NCBI GenBank assembly: GCA_002839645.1
Contig: PGYL01000006.1
Location: 1 to 64,000, forward strand
Origin: Methanomicrobiales archaeon HGW-Methanomicrobiales-2
Lineage (GTDB): Archaea > Halobacteriota > Methanomicrobia > Methanomicrobiales > Methanoculleaceae
Length of the DNA: 64,000 nucleotides
Reading direction: 5' to 3'
The translations under genes and the position numbers were made by a program. Shown one piece after another: positions 24,695 through 33,511 of this stretch. The notes beneath the pieces are model-generated. The model had not been told where the DNA came from. It did no database searches and saw only the letters and a program-made list of their open reading frames with translations. Position 1 is the stretch's first letter, and each line of letters begins with the position of its first letter.

Positions 24695-26371
24695 ATGGAT
24701 CCCACTACCGACGCACTCTCTCTCCTGCTCAGTGCCTTGAAAGAGCACCCGCGCGGCATGTCGGTCTCTGATCTTGCCGCCGCCGTCGGGATCAACAGGA
24801 ACACTGTCTCCCGATATCTTGACGTCCTCCTCGTCTCGGGCCAGGTGGAGATGGAGACCTACGGGAAGGCCAAAGTCTTTTACCTCTCGCAACGGGTCCC
24901 CATCGCCGCCATGCTCAACTTCTCGTCGGATCTCGTGCTGGTCCTCGACCGCGAGCGCCGGATCGTCCAGGCAAACGATGCCGTCTGTGCGTTTACCGGG
25001 AGAGAACGAGATGCTATCATCGGGAATGGTATCGAGACATCGCCGCTCGCCGCGTTCGATCATCCTCTGATATGGAGCCGGATCACCGATGCCCTGAACG
25101 GCCGCGAGGTCACGGAAGAACTCCGGTTCCTGCGGCACGCCGGGGAGCTCTTCTTCCGGATCAAGTTCCTGCCCACAGTCTTCAACGACGGGGCGCCGGG
25201 TGTCACCATCATCCTCGAGGATATCACCGAGGGGCGGCGGGCGGAGGAGGCGCTGCGCGAGAGCGAGCTGCTCTTCCGCAGCCTCGTCGAGAATATCAGC
25301 GACCTGATCCTGAACGTCGATGAGACCTGCACGTTCACCTATGTCAGCCCCAAAAGCCAGGATATTCTCGGCTACGCGCCCGAGGAGATGCTCGGGAAGA
25401 CGCCCTGCGACTTCATGGCCCCGGAGAAGGCCGAACTGGTCCGTGCGCAGTTCGCGGTGCTCTTCGCCGACCCGAAGCCCGGCGTCCTCTTTGAGTGGAC
25501 GATGCATCACCGGGACGGGAGTGCCGTCATCCTTGAGGTAAGCGGGACACCGGTCTACGACATGATCGGCGACTTCACCGGCTACCGGGTGGTCTGCCGT
25601 GACGTCACCGAACGGACGCGTGCCACGAAGAGAGTGACCCAGTGGAAGTCGTTCCTCTACTCGGTGGTCAACAACATCCCGAGCATGGTCTTCGTCCGGG
25701 AGGTAGAGGGGAACACGTTCGTCTTCTCGAACCGTGCTGCCGAGGCCTTCCTCGGGATGACGCAGGAGGAGATGGCGGGAAAACGGGCGACGGATCTCTT
25801 TCCGCTGGAGATGGCGGCCTTCTTTGCCGACGGCGACCGGGAACTCTTAGAGCGGGCGGCCGCCCTTGAGGAGAAGGTCCACCTCCCGGGTGGACGGACA
25901 CTCTCCATGAGGAAGATCCCGATCTTCAACTCCCGGGGCATGCTGAAATACATGCTCGGAATCGCCGAGGACGTCACCGACCGCGCCGCCGCCGAGGACC
26001 TCCTGGTCACCGAGCGTGACCGGGCGCAGGGTTATCTGGACGCGGCCGGCGTGATGATCGCGGTGATCGGGGCTGACGGCACCATCGACCTCGTCAACCG
26101 GAAGGGGAGCGAGATCCTGGGCTATGCCGAGGAAGACCTCGCCGGCCGGAACTGGTTTGCAAAGGTCGTCCCGGAGCGCCTGCGCGACCGCCTCGCGCAA
26201 AACTTTGTTCGCCTGGTGGCCGGCCAGATCGAGCCCCCTCCCTTCGAGGAGAGCCCGGTCGTCACCCGGGACGGTCGGGAGCGAGCGATCCTCTGGCACA
26301 ACGCCCTCCTCCGGGATGCAGACGGCAACGTCGTGGCGATGGTGAGCTCCGGCGAGGAGATAGCGGAGTAG
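24695..26371 (+). CDS. wHTH-multi-PAS signalling regulator
   Basis: A 558-residue paralogue of the protein at 14716-16605. The winged helix (SVSDLAAAVGINRNTVSRYLDVLLVSGQVE) is followed by four PAS domains, at about 70-175, 190-305, 315-430 and 440-555, with linkers ending in the usual VLEDITE, CRDVTE and AEDVTD. There is no kinase domain, so it is probably a DNA-binding sensor. ATG 24695 (MDPTTDALSLLLSALKEHPRGM) aligns with the paralogue's N-terminus. It is divergent from the STAS/phosphatase/kinase genes. Confidence 0.87.
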   Translation: MDPTTDALSLLLSALKEHPRGMSVSDLAAAVGINRNTVSRYLDVLLVSGQVEMETYGKAKVFYLSQRVPIAAMLNFSSDLVLVLDRERRIVQANDAVCAFTGRERDAIIGNGIETSPLAAFDHPLIWSRITDALNGREVTEELRFLRHAGELFFRIKFLPTVFNDGAPGVTIILEDITEGRRAEEALRESELLFRSLVENISDLILNVDETCTFTYVSPKSQDILGYAPEEMLGKTPCDFMAPEKAELVRAQFAVLFADPKPGVLFEWTMHHRDGSAVILEVSGTPVYDMIGDFTGYRVVCRDVTERTRATKRVTQWKSFLYSVVNNIPSMVFVREVEGNTFVFSNRAAEAFLGMTQEEMAGKRATDLFPLEMAAFFADGDRELLERAAALEEKVHLPGGRTLSMRKIPIFNSRGMLKYMLGIAEDVTDRAAAEDLLVTERDRAQGYLDAAGVMIAVIGADGTIDLVNRKGSEILGYAEEDLAGRNWFAKVVPERLRDRLAQNFVRLVAGQIEPPPFEESPVVTRDGRERAILWHNALLRDADGNVVAMVSSGEEIAE

Positions 26372-26469
26372 CCGGTCGCCCGGGAAAGTGTGGCCGATAC
26401 GGAGAACCCGGGCGATTCCTGTCGTATCCGGGGTTTCCCGCTCCTCCAGGCAGTTCCGGGGGTCATCCC

Positions 26470-26477
26470 TTAAATAC
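26470..26477 (+). promoter_or_regulatory. TATA box of the lemA operon
   Basis: TTAAATAC is centred about 27 bases upstream of the GTG at 26501, the spacing expected when the transcript begins at the start codon. The lemA mRNA is probably leaderless. Confidence 0.5.
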
Positions 26478-26500
26478 GCCGCAGGGCACATACTGTATTG

Positions 26501-27076
26501 GTGACAATCTTGGTGGACATCATCTCTCTTGTCCTTATCGCCGTCGTGGTGCTGGTCGTCATCGGCATCGCGGCAGCCGTAATAGGCATCTATAACCGGT
26601 TCTTCTCCCTCAAGAACTCCGCCGAAGCGACGGTCGGACAGGTGAAGGTCGCGATGAAGAAGCGGCTGGATATGATCGAGCAGCTTCTCGGCGCGGTGAA
26701 GAGCTATGCAACCTTCGAGAAGGAGACCCTGACCGGGGTGACCGCAATGCGGGCTCGCATCGGCAGCGCCGGCCCCGGCGACTTGAACGAACTGGAACGC
26801 GAATCCCGGTCAGTCCTCGGGCGGCTGCTCGCCGTCGCGGAGAACTACCCCGACCTCAAGACCTCGCAGACAGTGCAGGAACTGATGGGCGCGATCAGGG
26901 GGATCGAAGACGAGATCGCCCGGCATCGTTACACCTACAACAACATCGCCCAGCAGTACAACACCATGACCGACACGATTCCCTCGAACCTGGTCGCCGG
27001 CGTCATGGGCTTTACGAAGCTCGAGTACCTGGAGTTCGGCGAGGAGATCGAGCGGGTCCCGACGATATCATTCTGA
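26501..27076 (+). CDS. lemA: LemA family protein
   Basis: A 191-residue LemA protein. An N-terminal membrane helix (about residues 6-30) is followed by [29 protein letters not shown], a long helical region, and the conserved [21 protein letters not shown] with C-terminal FTKLEYLEF. Family function is poorly known; it is envelope-associated. The GTG at 26501 is preferred over a TTG three bases earlier. The DUF2207 gene follows six bases downstream, a pairing common in bacteria and archaea. Confidence 0.92.
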   Translation: MTILVDIISLVLIAVVVLVVIGIAAAVIGIYNRFFSLKNSAEATVGQVKVAMKKRLDMIEQLLGAVKSYATFEKETLTGVTAMRARIGSAGPGDLNELERESRSVLGRLLAVAENYPDLKTSQTVQELMGAIRGIEDEIARHRYTYNNIAQQYNTMTDTIPSNLVAGVMGFTKLEYLEFGEEIERVPTISF

Positions 27077-27082
27077 TAAACC

Positions 27083-28906
27083 ATGCGCGTGACTGAACGG
27101 CAGCAGATTCTCACCCTCGTTGCCATCACCCTGCTCGTCGGGGTGCTGGCGGTCGCCGGAGCGGCTGCCCTCCCCGGCCTCTTTGGTGGGAACCTGGATG
27201 TCAAGTACTACGACGCCGTCTTTTATGAGAACGGAACCCTGGTCGAGCGCTATACCTACGATGTTCGGTCGGCGGGAGAGTATCGGATGCTCTTTCGCTA
27301 CTGGGACGCCTCGCTCACCTTCGACGCCGTAGACCGGCCGCATATCGAGTTTCTCGGGATGACCGCCCCGCCCGGGACCATCGGCTACGTCAAGGACTCT
27401 GAGGGCGAGGTGCGGACAGCCGCCGGGACCGCGACCTCCACCGATCTCGCGGCGATCCGGAGCCTTGCGTTCGACAACGAGGTGGGCCTCTACAACCCCG
27501 GCTACTTCGAACCGGGCACCTACACGGTCGAATACCGCTACCAGGTTCGGCCGCCGATCGAGTACGACGACCAGTGGGCGCACCTGAACCTGAAACTCGT
27601 TGACGAGCACGTTCCCTACCGGAGCCTGCGCATCACTCTCCCGTTCGCGGGGGATATCGAGGAGGTCTACACGCATCCCCCGACCCTCGAGGTCGAGCGG
27701 ACGGCTGACGCCGTCGTCATCACGGGGAGCGCTCCCCAGGACGATGCGTTAAACGTCGAACTGATCCTCGATCCGTCGTTTACCGGGAAGGTCGGCGGCT
27801 TTGGGGAGTTCGTCCCGGATGTCCGGCAGCAGACGGCCGACGCAAACCGGTGGCCCCCCATCCTCTACGGGGCGGCGAGCATCCTCTATGGCCTCGCAAC
27901 CGTTCTCGTCCTCGTTATGCCGTTTGTCCTTCTTGGCGTCTACCTCCGCTACGGCAGAGAGAAACCGTTTACTGTGCCTGAATACCTGAGCTTCACGCCG
28001 AATACGCGTCTCAAGCCCTGGCAGGTGAACCTCCTCTTCAAGGGTGACGCCCTCGAGTTCGACAACAACGGGTTCTACGCGACGGTCCTCGATCTCCACC
28101 GGCAGGGAAAGATCGTGATAACCGAGAAGCCAGAGGGCAACGCTGTCACGGTCCGGATCGTCTCGGGAGAGTCCTCCGACCCCTACGAGCAGCGGGTGCT
28201 CAATTTCCTTGCAAACATCGCCGACGACCATGTCGTGGACACCGCCGAACTGGCGGCGTTTGCCGAGACCGCCCGGCGGAGCCCCGGCTACCAGCACCGG
28301 ATCCTGCAGTACCAGCAGTCGCTTACGGCCCTGACCCGGGACGTGGATACCACGCTCTCCCGGAAGTATATCAAGGACGGCCGGACGATGATCATCCCGC
28401 TCGTCTTCCTTGGGGCCATCCCCTGCGGGCTTGCGATCCTGGCGTTCATCTTCGCGCCGGGCGCGGCCTATCTGCTGATCCCGGCCGGCGTCCTCTCCTT
28501 CATTGTCGCGGTCCAGGTCGGGATCGCGGCCCTCTACCCCTCGACGCTCTTCGGCTTCTGGAAGGACGACCACTACAAAGAGAAACTCGAGTGGGACGCG
28601 TTCGCCTACTTCCTCTCAGACCTCGCGTTGATCCGGCAGTACTCCCCCGCCGACCTCTCGATGTGGGGTGAGTGGCTGGTCTACGGGACAGCGCTCGGCC
28701 TCGGTGATAAAGTGGAGCAGGCGATGAAGAACTTAAACATCAGCCTCCCGGACGTCGGGGTGCCGCTCTACTCGAACATGCCGATGATCTTTGCCCCGAT
28801 CGTCCTCTTCTCCCCGCCGTCGTCGGGCGGCAGCGGAGGGTTCGGGGGCGGAGGGTCCTTCGGCGGCGGTGGCGGCTTTGGGGGCGGCGGTGTCGGCGGA
28901 CGGTAA
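27083..28906 (+). CDS. DUF2207 membrane protein
   Basis: A 607-residue membrane protein of the DUF2207 family. A signal anchor (about residues 8-30) precedes an extracellular beta-rich domain to about 260. Then come a membrane segment (about 260-285), a cytoplasmic part, a pair of membrane segments near 440-490 and a C-terminal glycine-rich tail ending in repeated GGGGSFGGGG-like units. This tail is typical of the family. It is cotranscribed with lemA; the pair is envelope-associated but of unproven function. Confidence 0.9.
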   Translation: MRVTERQQILTLVAITLLVGVLAVAGAAALPGLFGGNLDVKYYDAVFYENGTLVERYTYDVRSAGEYRMLFRYWDASLTFDAVDRPHIEFLGMTAPPGTIGYVKDSEGEVRTAAGTATSTDLAAIRSLAFDNEVGLYNPGYFEPGTYTVEYRYQVRPPIEYDDQWAHLNLKLVDEHVPYRSLRITLPFAGDIEEVYTHPPTLEVERTADAVVITGSAPQDDALNVELILDPSFTGKVGGFGEFVPDVRQQTADANRWPPILYGAASILYGLATVLVLVMPFVLLGVYLRYGREKPFTVPEYLSFTPNTRLKPWQVNLLFKGDALEFDNNGFYATVLDLHRQGKIVITEKPEGNAVTVRIVSGESSDPYEQRVLNFLANIADDHVVDTAELAAFAETARRSPGYQHRILQYQQSLTALTRDVDTTLSRKYIKDGRTMIIPLVFLGAIPCGLAILAFIFAPGAAYLLIPAGVLSFIVAVQVGIAALYPSTLFGFWKDDHYKEKLEWDAFAYFLSDLALIRQYSPADLSMWGEWLVYGTALGLGDKVEQAMKNLNISLPDVGVPLYSNMPMIFAPIVLFSPPSSGGSGGFGGGGSFGGGGGFGGGGVGGR

Positions 28907-28911
28907 CACTC

Positions 28912-28918
28912 TTTTTTT
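28912..28918 (+). terminator. Oligo-T terminator after DUF2207
   Basis: T7 begins six bases after the stop codon of the DUF2207 gene, as expected for an archaeal terminator. Confidence 0.5.
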
Positions 28919-29011
28919 GACGGGCCAACGGCTCTTTTAGGCGGATAAGTCCGAATTCCTTCGTAGTTAAGGCAATCTACTTACATCCGGCCGGAGAATG
29001 TATCGTTGTTG

Positions 29012-29971
29012 ATGCCTATGACGGGTTCATATTCGAAGTATCTGGTCGTCGTCTTTGTTCTCTTCGGGGCCATCGTCGCCTGCGGGTGCATGGCCGCCGG
29101 GGAAGAGGATACGCGGGCCGACCGCATCTCCGGGAACGGGACGGTCACCTACGTCGATCTCGAGGGCGGGTTCTACGGAATCGTCGCTGATGAGGACGGC
29201 ATGAATTATCTCCCCTCCAACCTCCCGGAGGAGTACCGGATTGACGGTCTTTCCGTGCAGTTCAGCGCCGATCTGGAAGAGGATGCCATGGGGTCCCATA
29301 TGTGGGGAACACCGGTGAAGATCAGGACGATCGAACCCACCGGCGGCGTGCAGCTCGTCTCCGGGAACGCCACGGTCACCTATGTCGACCTTGAGGGCGG
29401 CTTTTACGGACTCGTTACCGAGAGCGGCGAGCGTTACCTCCCGCTCGGTCTCGACGAGACCTGGCTGGTCGACGGCATGAACGTGACGTTTGCCGCCCGG
29501 GTTAACGAGGATGTCATGACCGTCCAGCAGTGGGGCACCCCTGTAGAGGTCATCGCCATCGATACGGCCGGGAACGCCACCTTCGTCGCGAAGACCGGGA
29601 CGGTCAGCTATATCGACCTCGAGGGCGGGTTCTACGGCATCGTTGCCGATGACGGCGAGCGCTACCTGCCGCTCGGACTTAACGAATCTTACCGCGTCGA
29701 CGGGATGCTTCTTGCCTTCGTCGGGGAGATTGCCCGCGATACCGTGACCCTCCAGCAGTGGGGGACGCCGATCGATATTATCGATATCCCGTGGGCTTGC
29801 GCCCGGTGCGGTGAAACCGTCGGCCTCGCGAACCCGGCCGCGGTCTGGTGCATCGAGCAGGGCCACGCCTACGAGATCCGGAAGAACCCCGACGGAAGCG
29901 AGTATGGAGTCTGTATCTTTGCGAACGGCACTGTAATCGATGCGTGGGACTACTACCGACAGACCCACTGA
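29012..29971 (+). CDS. Lipoprotein with three internal repeats and a DUF333 tail
   Basis: About 319 residues from ATG 29012; ATG 29018 is equally possible. A signal peptide ends near IVACGC, a plausible lipobox. Three repeats of about 75 residues follow, each with G-TVTY(V/I)DLEGGFYG, a YLPLGL-type strand, VDGM and a (Q)QWGTPVxxI ending. The last 50 residues (NPAAVWCIEQGHAYEIRKNP, GVCIFANGTVIDAWDYYR) are a DUF333 domain, known from small secreted proteins. It is probably surface-exposed, with a likely ligand-binding or structural role. A T8 terminator follows directly. Confidence 0.82.
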   Translation: MPMTGSYSKYLVVVFVLFGAIVACGCMAAGEEDTRADRISGNGTVTYVDLEGGFYGIVADEDGMNYLPSNLPEEYRIDGLSVQFSADLEEDAMGSHMWGTPVKIRTIEPTGGVQLVSGNATVTYVDLEGGFYGLVTESGERYLPLGLDETWLVDGMNVTFAARVNEDVMTVQQWGTPVEVIAIDTAGNATFVAKTGTVSYIDLEGGFYGIVADDGERYLPLGLNESYRVDGMLLAFVGEIARDTVTLQQWGTPIDIIDIPWACARCGETVGLANPAAVWCIEQGHAYEIRKNPDGSEYGVCIFANGTVIDAWDYYRQTH

Positions 29972-29977
29972 CCATTC

Positions 29978-29985
29978 TTTTTTTT
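29978..29985 (+). terminator. Oligo-T terminator after the repeat lipoprotein
   Basis: T8 starts seven bases after the stop codon, fitting an archaeal oligo-T terminator. Confidence 0.5.
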
Positions 29986-30071
29986 AATGAGCAAGTCCCC
30001 GACGCCAGGCTCCTGCCCGGGCCCCGGTGTAAAACGAGCGGCTTTTTCCCTTCCGCGTCGATAGAAGAACC

Positions 30072-30440
30072 ATGGATGTCTCGGTCAGCGAGCGGGACGA
30101 TACGGCAATCGTATCGGTGGACGGCAGAATCGATGCAGAGTCGGCGGAGCGCCTGGATACGGCAATCTCCGGGGTTCTGGCACGCGGCGGGCGAAAGGTG
30201 CTCGTGAACCTGGAGAAGGCGGCCTACATCAGCAGCAGCGGTCTCCGGGTGCTCCTCGGCAAGTTCCGTGACCTGCGGCGGACGGACGGCGAGATGGCGC
30301 TCTGCTCGCTCCAGCCCGATGTCTACCGGGTATTCCTGCTCGCGGGCGTCCATGAGGTCTTCCCGATCTACGTAGGCCTGGACGAGATCCTCGCCGCCAA
30401 CGATTCTGGACTGGAGAAGAAGGAGGAAGAGTCCCCGTGA
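30072..30440 (+). CDS. STAS domain protein (RsbV-like, second copy)
   Basis: A 122-residue STAS antagonist-type protein. It has AIVSVDGRIDAESAERLDTA and the serine motif NLEKAAYISSSGLRVLLGKFRDL, the same phosphorylation-site context as the RsbV-like protein at 23856. It overlaps a short HEAT-repeat gene by four bases (GTGA), so the two are co-translated. It may share the kinase and phosphatase encoded at 22-24 kb. Sites and partners are inferred. Confidence 0.88.
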   Translation: MDVSVSERDDTAIVSVDGRIDAESAERLDTAISGVLARGGRKVLVNLEKAAYISSSGLRVLLGKFRDLRRTDGEMALCSLQPDVYRVFLLAGVHEVFPIYVGLDEILAANDSGLEKKEEESP

Positions 30441-30748
30441 CAGACAGGATCGGAGCACTGATCCCTCTTCTCCACGATGGCGAGAGTGCCGAGAGGATGA
30501 CAGCGGCGAAGGCCCTCGCCGGCATCGGCCCGGCCGCCCTCCCGGAGCTTCTCATCGCGCTCGGTGACCCCGATCCCCGCCTCCGGATGTGGGCAGCCTA
30601 CACCCTCGGGATGATCGGGGACAAAGGAGCGGTCCCGGCGCTTATGTCCGCGCTCGAAGATGGCGACCCGGGTGTGGCGAAATGGGCAGCCGCCGCCCTT
30701 CGCCGTATCCGGGACGCAACCGGTGGCTGCGGCTGCCGGTCCTGTTGA
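30437..30748 (+). CDS. Short HEAT-repeat protein with C-terminal Cys cluster
   Basis: A 103-residue protein with about three HEAT repeats (MTAAKALAGIGPAALPELLIAL, RMWAAYTLGMIGDKGAVPAL, VAKWAAAALRRIRDA). It ends in GGCGCRSC, a compact cysteine cluster that could bind metal. The GTG start overlaps the STAS stop, so it is probably a partner or scaffold for that protein. No enzyme motif is visible. Confidence 0.82.
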   Translation: MTDRIGALIPLLHDGESAERMTAAKALAGIGPAALPELLIALGDPDPRLRMWAAYTLGMIGDKGAVPALMSALEDGDPGVAKWAAAALRRIRDATGGCGCRSC

Positions 30749-30752
30749 TCGC

Positions 30753-31757
30753 TCACCGGCGCCTGGCAATGAGAACGACGGCGAGACCGAGCGCCCCGAT
30801 GACCACCGTGACCGGGAGCGGTGCCGCGGTCGGTGTGGGGGTTGCCGGCACTGTCGTTTCAGTCGCGGTCGGTACCGGCGTGATGGTCTCCGTCGCCGTC
30901 GGTGCGGTCGTGGGCGGGGTCGTCGCGACGGTTGTCGGTGCGGAGGTTGCCGTCGGTGAGGCCGTCGGTGTCGCGGTCGTATCAACCCCGACGCGGTTCC
31001 CAACCGTGAACGTCACGGGTTCGGTGTCGGCGGCGTAGGCGTCGAAGGCTGCCGGCGTCCTCCACATGGCCCGGACAGAGTAGGTTCCTGGCGCACCAAG
31101 GTCGCCGAGCCGGACTGCGCCGGGCCTGCCGGGATCGTCGGTATAGAACCGGGTCGAACTGACGTTCAGCCCGGCAACGTTGATATCGCCGATCCTGGTC
31201 GTCTCCGCACCACCTGGCGTGGTGAGCACAAGGTCGATCGTTGCCGGGTAGACGCCGCCCACCTGGTAGAAGGACCCGACGTCGGGGGAGGCTATCCGGA
31301 ACGCTATCCGGGTGTTTTCGGAAACGGTGAGCCCGGTCAGTGGCTCGTTGTGGTTGGGGTTTGCGAGCACCACGTCGAGGAAGAGCCTCGGCTCCCGGAT
31401 GAACACGAGTGCCGTTCTCCCATCCTGGGGGTTGTAGGCGTAATAGGTCCCGTAATCCTCGCCTACGAGGAAGTCCTGCACCTCGAAGTTCGTGTCGTCG
31501 GTGACCGGGATGCTCTTCGTGATCCCCCTGTCAGGGTTGTCGTTCTGATATTTCCTGAGCTCCGTGATGGGGTTGTCCGTGGTCGCGTTACGGAGTTGCG
31601 AGAGGTCGAGCCCCTCTTCGTAGATGAAGATCGTGTCGTAGGGCTGGATATCGCTGATCGCCGGGCCGCGGGCTCCGACCTGCCCCACACAGAGGGCGAT
31701 GATGCAGACGGCGAGGAGGATGACGGGACCTCGCCTGTGGGTCCACTCTGGTGTCAT
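30753..31757 (-). CDS. DUF3821-type surface protein with C-terminal anchor
   Basis: A 334-residue secreted protein. A signal peptide (about residues 10-32) precedes AISDIQPYDTIFIYEEGLDL and a beta-rich DUF3821-like domain, typical of Methanomicrobiales. A long Thr/Pro/Ala stalk follows (repeated TPTAT-like units), then a C-terminal hydrophobic segment and Arg-Arg-Arg, giving anchoring in the membrane. ATG 31757 starts the signal peptide; the open frame continues upstream without coding character. Function unknown; probably a cell-surface component. Confidence 0.85.
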   Translation of the reverse strand: MTPEWTHRRGPVILLAVCIIALCVGQVGARGPAISDIQPYDTIFIYEEGLDLSQLRNATTDNPITELRKYQNDNPDRGITKSIPVTDDTNFEVQDFLVGEDYGTYYAYNPQDGRTALVFIREPRLFLDVVLANPNHNEPLTGLTVSENTRIAFRIASPDVGSFYQVGGVYPATIDLVLTTPGGAETTRIGDINVAGLNVSSTRFYTDDPGRPGAVRLGDLGAPGTYSVRAMWRTPAAFDAYAADTEPVTFTVGNRVGVDTTATPTASPTATSAPTTVATTPPTTAPTATETITPVPTATETTVPATPTPTAAPLPVTVVIGALGLAVVLIARRR

Positions 31758-31930
31758 GGTGTTTCGTATGGCCGATTCTGCTGATATAAGTTGGTACGGT
31801 GACGCGGCGGTTCCTCTCCATTGGGGCCGGTTTCGGCTGCGTCCGGTTCGGTCTGTCACAGGAAAATGGCGTTTACGTTTCTCGAATCCAGTTATGCCTC
31901 TTTTAATTTGGCCAAATTCGATTCCTTAAA

Positions 31931-31940
31931 CTTAAATAAT
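31931..31940 (+). promoter_or_regulatory. TATA box of the DASS transporter gene
   Basis: CTTAAATAAT is centred 25 bases before the ATG at 31961, indicating a leaderless transcript. Confidence 0.5.
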
Positions 31941-31960
31941 TTCTTCTCCCATTCCTGATA

Positions 31961-33469
31961 ATGAGCAGGGTCGCCTTTATCATCGCATCAATCCTCGTCT
32001 TCCTCCTGGTTCTGGCGATTCCTATCGATCCTGCCGTACTTTCGCCCGAGGCAAAGTCCGTTGCAGCAGTCACCGTCCTTATGGTCCTGTTCTGGGTCAC
32101 GGGCGTCGTCCCCCTGGAGGCGACCGCACTGCTTCCGCTGGTCCTCTTCCCGGTGCTCGGGGTCCTCTCCCCGGTGAAGGTGGCGGAGTCCTACGGCAAC
32201 GAGGTGATCTTTCTCTTCCTTGGGGGGTTCATCATCGCTATGTCGATGCAGCGGTGGGGCCTGCACCGGCGCATCGCCCTCAATATCATCCGGGTCGTGG
32301 GGACGAGCCCGAGACGCCTGGTGCTCGGGTTCATGGTCGCTACCGGGTTCCTCTCGATGTGGATCTCGAACACCGCGACGGCGATGATGATGATCCCGAT
32401 CGCGGTCGCGATCATCCTGACGATCCTTCCAGGCGCCGATAAATCGTTTGAAAGCCTCGACAGGGGAGAACAGAGCCTCGCCCGGTGTCTGATCATCTCC
32501 ATCCCCTATGCCGCGAGCATCGGGGGGATCGCCACGATCATCGGCACGCCGCCGAACGGGATTTTCATCGCCCAGCTCGCGACGATCTTTCCTGACGCGC
32601 CCACCATCGACTTTTTCACCTGGATGAAGTTCGGCGTTCCGTTTGCCGCCATATTCCTCTCCCTCGCCTGGATCTGGCTCACCCGGGGCCCTTACCGTGA
32701 GATGGGGTCGGCCCTCCCGGGCGCCAGGGGGATCATCCGCGAAGAGATCGGGAAACTCGGTCCGATCTCCGCCGGGGAACGGTGGACGCTGATCGTCTTC
32801 ACCCTGACCGCCCTCGCCTGGATATTCGAGCAGACGAAAGAGATCGATGGGCTGGTCATCCCGGGCCTCGATATGATCTTCCCCGGGATCAAGGACTCCA
32901 CCATCGCGATCTTCGGCGCGCTCCTCCTCTTCGTCCTCCCGGTCGACGCGAAGAAGGGCATCTTTACCATGGAGTGGGAGTGGGCGGTGAAGATTCCCTG
33001 GGGCATCCTCCTCCTCTTCGGCGGCGGCATCGCCCTCTCGAACGGGTTCCTGGAGAGCGGGCTTGCCGCGACGATCGTCGAGTCACTCACCCTCATCAAC
33101 GGGCTCCCGGTCGTCCTCCTGATCCTCATTGTGGCGCTGGGGGTCGTGTTTGCGGGGGAGATCGCCTCGAACACCGCCATCGCCGCCATCTTGATGCCGA
33201 TCATGGCGATCGCGGCCATCAGCATGGGCGTAAACCCGATCATCCTGATGATGACCGCCGCGGTCTGTGCCTCGATCGGGTTCATGCTCCCGGTCGCCAC
33301 CCCGCCAAACGCTGTCGCCTACGGGAGCGGCTACATCGATGCGAAAGACCTCCTCAAGTCCGGCTGGGCGCTCGACCTCATCGGTGTCGCGCTCTGGATG
33401 GTCTGCCTCTACACAATCGTCCTCTGGGCGCTCGGTATCCCCCTCGACATTCCTGCCTGGGCACTCTGA
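31961..33469 (+). CDS. DASS/SLC13 family anion transporter
   Basis: A 502-residue membrane protein with about twelve hydrophobic segments. Two inverted-repeat hallmarks of the divalent anion:Na+ symporter family are visible: SNTATAMMMIPIAVAI near residue 130 and SNTAIAAILMPIMAI near residue 405. IIGTPPNGIFI and VATPPNAVAYGSGY are the ligand-binding loops. It probably imports dicarboxylates, phosphate or sulfate with sodium. The substrate cannot be settled from sequence. Confidence 0.93.
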   Translation: MSRVAFIIASILVFLLVLAIPIDPAVLSPEAKSVAAVTVLMVLFWVTGVVPLEATALLPLVLFPVLGVLSPVKVAESYGNEVIFLFLGGFIIAMSMQRWGLHRRIALNIIRVVGTSPRRLVLGFMVATGFLSMWISNTATAMMMIPIAVAIILTILPGADKSFESLDRGEQSLARCLIISIPYAASIGGIATIIGTPPNGIFIAQLATIFPDAPTIDFFTWMKFGVPFAAIFLSLAWIWLTRGPYREMGSALPGARGIIREEIGKLGPISAGERWTLIVFTLTALAWIFEQTKEIDGLVIPGLDMIFPGIKDSTIAIFGALLLFVLPVDAKKGIFTMEWEWAVKIPWGILLLFGGGIALSNGFLESGLAATIVESLTLINGLPVVLLILIVALGVVFAGEIASNTAIAAILMPIMAIAAISMGVNPIILMMTAAVCASIGFMLPVATPPNAVAYGSGYIDAKDLLKSGWALDLIGVALWMVCLYTIVLWALGIPLDIPAWAL

Positions 33470-33511
33470 TCCCCCGGCACCTATTTTATCCCGGGCGTCC
33501 ATGCCGGCCCG

